Positions 15,839-19,515 of a stretch of 19,515 nucleotides of DNA are shown one piece after another. Numbering within the stretch: position 1 is the stretch's first letter; every line of letters begins with the position of its first letter. Made by a program: the position numbers and the translations under genes. The notes under the pieces were generated by a model, which was not told the origin of the DNA, searched no databases, and saw only the letters and a list, made by a program, of their open reading frames with translations. This DNA is from an uncultured Solobacterium sp. (lineage in GTDB: Bacteria > Bacillota_I > Bacilli_A > Erysipelotrichales > Erysipelotrichaceae), in contig CAJOLG010000013.1 of NCBI GenBank assembly GCA_905235315.1, positions 1 to 19,515 of the forward strand, in the 5' to 3' direction.

Positions 15839-16242
15839 ATATCGACAGTATCCAGAACGGAATCGTAATTGATCATATCTCTGCCGGGCAGGGAATGAAG
15901 CTGCTGACGCTGCTGGAGCTTGACCGCGGCGAGGAATCCGTCGCCGTCATCCGGAATGTGCACAGTCAGAAGATGGGGAAAAAAGATATCATCAAGATCG
16001 ATGCGGATATCGCCGTCAATCTGGATGTGATCGGCTATGTGGATCCCGATGCGACGGTCAATGTAATCAAAGACGGTCTGCTGGTCGAAAAGAAAACGAT
16101 CGCACGTCCGAAGACGCTGACCGGTGTGATCCGCTGTAAGAACCCCCGCTGTATTACAACCACTGAGCAGGAGCTGAAACATGTCTTCTGTCTGCGGGAT
16201 GACGGCTACCGCTGTATGTACTGCGAGACGAAGGCAGAGTAA
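15835..16242 (+). CDS. pyrI: Aspartate carbamoyltransferase regulatory subunit
   Basis: PyrI binds nucleotides and links the catalytic trimers of ATCase, giving feedback control. The 135-residue protein is somewhat shorter than E. coli PyrI (153). Nucleotide-site positions are recognisable: Asp13-His14 in GIVIDHI, Lys54 in KKDIIKID, and a Lys pair at 86-87. The C-terminal zinc domain has Cys101, Cys106, Cys127 and Cys130 in the CxxxxC...CxxC pattern. AAGGAGG (15818-15824) lies 10 nt before the ATG. This subunit is uncommon in Bacilli and points to allosteric, not only transcriptional, control of the pathway here. A terminator follows within 10 nt, closing the operon. Confidence 0.95.
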   Translation: MNIDSIQNGIVIDHISAGQGMKLLTLLELDRGEESVAVIRNVHSQKMGKKDIIKIDADIAVNLDVIGYVDPDATVNVIKDGLLVEKKTIARPKTLTGVIRCKNPRCITTTEQELKHVFCLRDDGYRCMYCETKAE

Positions 16243-16250
16243 GACAAACG

Positions 16251-16300
16251 AAAAGGTCCTATCCCTGAATCGGAATCATTCCGGAGATACGACCTTTTTT
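16251..16300. terminator. Terminator between pyrI and the convergent mgtC-like gene
   Basis: The outer 8-bp stem AAAAGGTC / GACCTTTT (16251-16258 with 16291-16298) encloses further partial pairing (TATC with GATA, and inner GAAT with ATTC). T residues follow on both strands, so it can serve pyrI and, in the other direction, the MgtC gene. Confidence 0.85.
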
Positions 16301-16307
16301 CATACTG

Positions 16308-16982
16308 CTATTTCTTCCGAAGCGTTACTTCTGCCACATCCGGCAGCTGCTTTATTTCCCGGATGATGGCTTCGAGCTTGGATTCATGCGACGTGAGCAG
16401 GTCCGTTTCCAGGATCCGCCGGTTATCCTTTTCAAAGATCATAACCCGTTCGGGACGCTTACTGTAACGGCGGACGACCTCGATGATATCGGAGATATCC
16501 GTTTCATTTTCCTTCATCGTCACCGTCAGAACGGTTTCATAAAGAAGCTGCCCGCTTCCGTGCCGGAGATGGTGCAGAAAAAACTGAATCAGAATCACCA
16601 GGATTCCCGTGAACAGGCCGACACCGCAGAGACCCGTGCCGTAGCACACGCCGATACCGGCGGTTGCGAATACGCCGGCAGCGGTCGTCAGACCCTGAAT
16701 GCTTTCGTTGCGCACAAAGATGATTCCCGCACCGAGAAAGGAAATGCCGGAGATGATCTGTGCCGCAAGCCGTGCAGAGTCAAACCGTACGGTATCTTCA
16801 AATCCGTATTTGGACACAATCGTGATGGCGGCCGCTGCGATACATACGATCGCATGGGTGCCCATGCCCGCCTCCTTGGAGCGGGTCTGCCGTTCCAGGC
16901 CGATCAGACTTCCGGTGACTGCCGCAAGAAGCAGACGAATGAGCCAGTCCGGGCTGAGATAAAACATCGTTGAGAGATTCAT
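16308..16982 (-). CDS. MgtC/SapB family membrane protein
   Basis: A 224-residue membrane protein with the family core: IGLERQ (after TM1, about 13-28), KEAGMGTHAIVCIAAAA (TM2), SGISFLGAGIIFV (TM3, about 77-89) and GLTTAAGVFATAGIGVCYGTG leading into a last long hydrophobic segment (to about 137). A soluble C-terminal domain of about 85 residues follows, ACT-like by position. MgtC proteins are tied to growth at low magnesium and to inhibition of F-type ATP synthase in Salmonella, but many SapB-type members have no known role. AGGAGG lies 8 nt before the ATG. The gene is convergent with pyrI and divergent from the acetyltransferase gene. The annotation is at family level only. Confidence 0.92.
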   Translation of the reverse strand: MNLSTMFYLSPDWLIRLLLAAVTGSLIGLERQTRSKEAGMGTHAIVCIAAAAITIVSKYGFEDTVRFDSARLAAQIISGISFLGAGIIFVRNESIQGLTTAAGVFATAGIGVCYGTGLCGVGLFTGILVILIQFFLHHLRHGSGQLLYETVLTVTMKENETDISDIIEVVRRYSKRPERVMIFEKDNRRILETDLLTSHESKLEAIIREIKQLPDVAEVTLRKK

Positions 16983-17035
16983 GAATTGTTCCTCCTGATA
17001 TCAGTGAAGCGGATCAAAACCGGTATCTCTATATT

Positions 17036-17109
17036 ACAACATCCCGGGGCGCACAGGCATGACACAGCACCGCATTCCGGCCGGATTTGCGGCGATAAAC
17101 AACATCCCG
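17036..17109. repeat. 11-bp direct repeat spaced 63 bp apart
   Basis: ACAACATCCCG occurs at 17036-17046 and again at 17099-17109 in the 170-bp divergent region between the MgtC gene and the acetyltransferase gene. The start-to-start distance of 63 bp is six helical turns, so both copies face the same side of the DNA. This could be a two-site operator. Confidence 0.6.
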
Positions 17110-17152
17110 CTTTGGGAACAGGCATAGTATCATACCAGTACGGAGTACTGCC

Positions 17153-17917
17153 ATGAATCGGTTGGAACGTGAATATCTGACATTATCCCTGACCCGGCTC
17201 GCAGAGGTTCTGCCGAAGCCGAAGGAAGAACTGATGCGTCTGTTTGAAACGGAGAAGGATGCCGCTTCGGTGGAACAGATTGAGGACATGGTGCTGTGTC
17301 TGTTCGGTTTTCCCGTGCAGAGCAGGATGGAACAGGTGATCCTGCTGGTATATGACCGGGAAAAACGGATCATTGCGGATGCCGGGGCATATCATACCGA
17401 TGCGGCATCGTTTCTGGAGAAGACGGAGATATACGATGCCCTGAGTGAGGAGAGCGACTGGATGTATCTTGAACATTATGTACTGTCCAATACGATGTTT
17501 CCGGATCTTCCGTATCCGTTCTGCGAAACGAAGCAGGCTTCGGGGAAGACCGGTGAAGTGCTTCTGTATACCAATGCCTATGTTTCAAAAGAATTCCGCA
17601 GGCGCGGTATTTTCAAAACCATCCTGGAAGCGATGCGTGCGCTGCGCAAAGAGGAAGGAATCTGTACGCTGTATACCGTACTGTCCATGGATCCGGATAT
17701 CGCCTGTTACGGCCCGGACGCAGTGGAAGAGCCGTACTGTTACAGCTTTGAACAGGATGAACCGGTCCGCCTTCAGAATGCGGAGATTGCCCGGCGAACC
17801 GGGCTGTATCCGATCCGGCTCGAACCGGATGATCCTGAGGCGGAAACCGACGGAACGAAACTCTGGTTCTGTGTGCGAAAAGAGCTGTGTGAAATCACGG
17901 AAGACCCGGCCGCCTGA
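17153..17917 (+). CDS. GNAT-like N-acetyltransferase
   Basis: A 254-residue protein with a GNAT-type acetyl-CoA segment in its middle: LLYTNAYVSKEFRRRGIF (about 137-154), where RRRGIF matches the R/Q-x-x-G-x-G/A pyrophosphate loop only in part, then a helix (KTILEAMRALRKEEG). The N-terminal 60 residues are helical and acidic, and the C-terminus is highly acidic. LEHYVLSNTMFPDLPYP is unfamiliar. The acceptor is unknown. GGAG lies 7 nt before the ATG. The ATPase gene starts within tens of bases downstream, so read-through is likely. The assignment is to superfamily only. Confidence 0.7.
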   Translation: MNRLEREYLTLSLTRLAEVLPKPKEELMRLFETEKDAASVEQIEDMVLCLFGFPVQSRMEQVILLVYDREKRIIADAGAYHTDAASFLEKTEIYDALSEESDWMYLEHYVLSNTMFPDLPYPFCETKQASGKTGEVLLYTNAYVSKEFRRRGIFKTILEAMRALRKEEGICTLYTVLSMDPDIACYGPDAVEEPYCYSFEQDEPVRLQNAEIARRTGLYPIRLEPDDPEAETDGTKLWFCVRKELCEITEDPAA

Positions 17918-17924
17918 GACCGGA

Positions 17925-17953
17925 TGAACAATAAGGGAAAGCGATGGCATAAT
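17925..17953 (+). promoter_or_regulatory. Possible leaderless promoter of the ATPase gene
   Basis: TGAACA (17925-17930), a 17-bp spacer and CATAAT (17948-17953) with a TG one base before. The ATG at 17960 begins 6 nt after the -10, the spacing of a leaderless start. Confidence 0.4.
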
Positions 17954-17959
17954 GAAACT

Positions 17960-18685
17960 ATGACCAATAACCGTTATATCCGGGAGATGGATATCGACTG
18001 GGAGAAAATATCTCCGGATTCCTATCTCCGGCGCATTCCTGCGCTGAGCAGTCTTGAGACAATGAAGTTCACGCACGCAGTGACCCTGTTTGCGGGAGAG
18101 AACGGAACCGGGAAATCGACCCTGCTGGAGGGAATCGCAGCCGCATCCGGGTTCAACCCGGAAGGGGGAACGAAGAACTTCCGTTTTTCGACGTTTGATG
18201 ACGTTTCCGAACTTCATTCCGCCATTAAACTGATCCGCGGCACAAAGCGGCAGCGCCATGGCTTCTTTTTCCGTGCAGAGAGTTTTTTCAATGTCGCAAG
18301 TGCGATTCTGAATGAGTATGATGACGGGAAACAGCCAAACTATCATGCGCAGTCGCATGGAGAAAGCTTTCTGAACTTTATCCAGGATGCCGGCGGGGAC
18401 GGCCTTTATCTGATGGATGAGCCGGAAGCTGCGCTTTCTCCGCAGCGTCAGCTGACCCTGCTCATACATATTGTCAAAATGGCCGAACAGGGAGCGCAGT
18501 TTATCATCGCAACGCACTCTCCGATCCTGCTGGGAATTCCGGACGCAGAGATCCTTGCGTTCCATGAGGACGGCATCCGCCCGGCTGCCTATGAGGAGAC
18601 AGAGAGTTATAAGATCACGAAACTGTTTGTGGAAAACCGGGAGCGCCTGCTGGGATATCTGCTGGCGGAAGATGAATCGGAATGA
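17960..18685 (+). CDS. ABC-fold ATPase, COG3910/AAA_21-like
   Basis: A 241-residue soluble ATPase with the complete ABC-type motif set: Walker A GENGTGKST (46-54), a signature-like SHGESFL (about 133-139), Walker B LYLMDEPE (149-156) and the H-loop ATHSP (184-188). GFNPEGGTKNF after Walker A and the short arms between motifs are typical of the stand-alone predicted ATPases of COG3910. Its role is unknown; it has no membrane domain partner, so it is unlikely to be a transporter subunit. An ATG at 17924 adds 12 residues, but the family-like sequence starts at about NRYIREMDIDWEKI, and a -10-like CATAAT sits 6 nt before 17960, favouring the shorter form. Its stop overlaps a possible ATG for the lipoprotein. 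Confidence 0.85.
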   Translation: MTNNRYIREMDIDWEKISPDSYLRRIPALSSLETMKFTHAVTLFAGENGTGKSTLLEGIAAASGFNPEGGTKNFRFSTFDDVSELHSAIKLIRGTKRQRHGFFFRAESFFNVASAILNEYDDGKQPNYHAQSHGESFLNFIQDAGGDGLYLMDEPEAALSPQRQLTLLIHIVKMAEQGAQFIIATHSPILLGIPDAEILAFHEDGIRPAAYEETESYKITKLFVENRERLLGYLLAEDESE

Positions 18686-18707
18686 ACGCAGGGTACTGTT
18701 TTGGCGG

Positions 18708-18713
18708 TATAAT
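18708..18713 (+). promoter_or_regulatory. Perfect -10 box before the lipoprotein gene
   Basis: TATAAT ends 7 nt before ATG 18721, at the spacing of a leaderless start. No convincing -35 is seen. The stretch GG(T/C)ATAATGAAAC is shared with the site before the ATPase gene. Confidence 0.45.
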
Positions 18714-18720
18714 GAAACCG

Positions 18721-19212
18721 ATGAAACGTATTGTAAGAGGAATGGCGGTCCTGTTCCTTTTGTTTTCCGGATGCGGGAAGGCAGAAGTACAGAACCCCGC
18801 AGAAACAACAGAACCGGACGTATCAGAAACAACAGCAGAATCGGAGGACGAACAGATGGGAGAATTATATCTGAAGATCGGGGAAGAGAACCTGGATGTG
18901 AAATGGGAAAACAACGAGAGCGTTGACGTTCTGAAAGAGCAGGTCAGGGAGAACCCGCGGTCGGTGGAGCTTTCCATGTACGGCGGCTTTGAACAGGTGG
19001 GAAGTCTCGGGTTCAATGTGCCGCGCAATGATGTGCAGACAGTGACAGATGCCGGCGATATCGTCCTGTATTCGGGAAACCAGATCGTTCTTTTTTACGG
19101 ATCCAATTCCTGGAGTTATACCAGACTCGGCCATATTGAAAATAAAACGCCGTCCCAGCTGAAAGATCTGCTTGGAAACGGGGATGTGACAATTACGCTG
19201 TATTGGGAATAA
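18721..19212 (+). CDS. Lipoprotein with cyclophilin-like (TM1367-type) domain
   Basis: From ATG 18721 the protein has 163 residues. It begins with a short lipoprotein signal: MKRIVRG, then MAVLFLLF, then the lipobox FSGC with Cys18 as the likely acylated residue. A Thr/Glu-rich linker (about 20-45) follows. The rest (LYLKIGEENLDVKW ... GDIVLYSGNQIVLFYGSNSWSYTRLGHIEN ... GDVTITLYWE) matches the cyclophilin_like fold known from TM1367; its enzymatic role is not established. It should sit on the outer face of the membrane. Alternative in-frame starts are 18682 (overlapping the ATPase stop) and 18712; none has a strong ribosome binding site. 18721 gives the cleanest signal peptide. A terminator follows. 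Confidence 0.85.
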   Translation: MKRIVRGMAVLFLLFSGCGKAEVQNPAETTEPDVSETTAESEDEQMGELYLKIGEENLDVKWENNESVDVLKEQVRENPRSVELSMYGGFEQVGSLGFNVPRNDVQTVTDAGDIVLYSGNQIVLFYGSNSWSYTRLGHIENKTPSQLKDLLGNGDVTITLYWE

Positions 19213-19236
19213 CGCGGAAAATTCATACATGCTGGT

Positions 19237-19260
19237 AAGACGGTGAATACCGTCTTTTTT
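19237..19260 (+). terminator. Intrinsic terminator after the lipoprotein gene
   Basis: Perfect 8-bp stem AAGACGGT / ACCGTCTT (19237-19244 with 19249-19256), loop GAAT, followed by a run of T to 19260. Confidence 0.9.
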
Positions 19261-19312
19261 ACTGATATTTTAGATTTTCAATGAGAATTCAAAGAATTTT
19301 TAAGGGCATGAT

Positions 19313-19332
19313 GTAGGAGCCTACTATATAAT
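19313..19332 (+). promoter_or_regulatory. Promoter with adjoining palindrome for the last gene
   Basis: A perfect TATAAT at 19327-19332 is preceded two bases earlier by the palindrome GTAGG-AG-CCTAC (19313-19324). No -35 consensus is present. The palindrome occupies the spacer, where a repressor or activator could act. The leader to 19422 is about 80 nt and contains a GGTCA...TGACC inverted repeat (19335-19339 and 19367-19371). Confidence 0.5.
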
Positions 19333-19421
19333 GTGGTCAACAGTTGGTTTATACATTTTTTGTGTGTGACCGAAAGAGCACGATTATTTACCCGCATGGA
19401 TGGAACAGACAGGGGGAGATT

Positions 19422-19515
19422 ATGAAACGACAGATTGAAAGACTGATGAACCAGTACCGAACGATGGACCGGGCACTTCGCAGTGTGATGGTATTTCTGA
19501 TCGCTGCGGCGATGT
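19422..19515 (+). CDS. Start of an unidentified membrane protein (3' end cut by window)
   Basis: The ATG at 19422 has AGGGGGAG (19411-19418) just upstream. The 31 visible residues have a basic, charged N-terminus (MKRQIERLMNQYRTMDRALR) and then the start of a hydrophobic stretch (VMVFLIAAAM), suggesting a transmembrane segment or signal anchor. Too little is visible to name a family. Confidence 0.7.
   Translation, partial: MKRQIERLMNQYRTMDRALRSVMVFLIAAAM

Overview
The window looks like a chromosomal segment of a low-GC-lineage Gram-positive (Bacillota) whose own DNA is fairly GC-rich. Most genes have strong AGGAGG-type ribosome binding sites and tight ATGA overlaps. It carries the Gram-positive order pth-mfd-rqcP and a class 1B dihydroorotate dehydrogenase (PyrD plus PyrK). 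The sporulation genes that interrupt pth-mfd-rqcP in Bacillus (fin, spoVT and neighbours) are absent. A non-sporulating gut lineage such as Erysipelotrichia fits, but that placement is inference.

Layout. Positions 1-5051 (+): the 3' part of an unknown gene with an acidic tail, then pth, mfd and an rqcP-like S4 gene. All are overlapping or nearly touching and end in a bidirectional terminator. Positions 5106-7206 (-): a DUF1232 membrane protein, a double-SIS sugar-phosphate isomerase/deglycase-like protein, and a small protein with a bacteriocin-like double-glycine leader that has its own terminator. Positions 7207-7558: an intergenic region holding the pyrimidine operon promoter and a leader ending in an intrinsic terminator that abuts the first Shine-Dalgarno.

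Positions 7559-16242 (+): an eight-gene de novo UMP operon, pyrC-carB-pyrK-pyrD-pyrF-pyrE-pyrB-pyrI. It encodes every step from carbamoyl phosphate to UMP, including a regulated PyrB-PyrI aspartate transcarbamoylase. carA, the glutaminase subunit needed with CarB, is absent from the window. Subunit pairs are translationally linked: pyrK/pyrD overlap by 13 nt with the pyrD ribosome binding site inside a small hairpin, and pyrB/pyrI overlap as ATGA.

Positions 16308-16982 (-): an MgtC/SapB membrane protein, convergent with the operon. Positions 17153-19212 (+): a GNAT-like acetyltransferase, a COG3910-type ABC-fold ATPase and a lipoprotein with a cyclophilin-like (TM1367-type) domain, closed by a terminator. 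The last two appear to have -10 boxes 6-7 nt before their best start codons, suggesting leaderless transcripts. From 19422 a new gene for a membrane protein begins and runs off the window.

No rRNA, tRNA, insertion sequence, CRISPR array or phage gene was seen. The most interesting signals are the pyr leader attenuator without a recognisable PyrR site, the missing carA, the double-glycine-leader protein, and an 11-bp direct repeat spaced 63 bp apart in the mgtC/GNAT divergent region.
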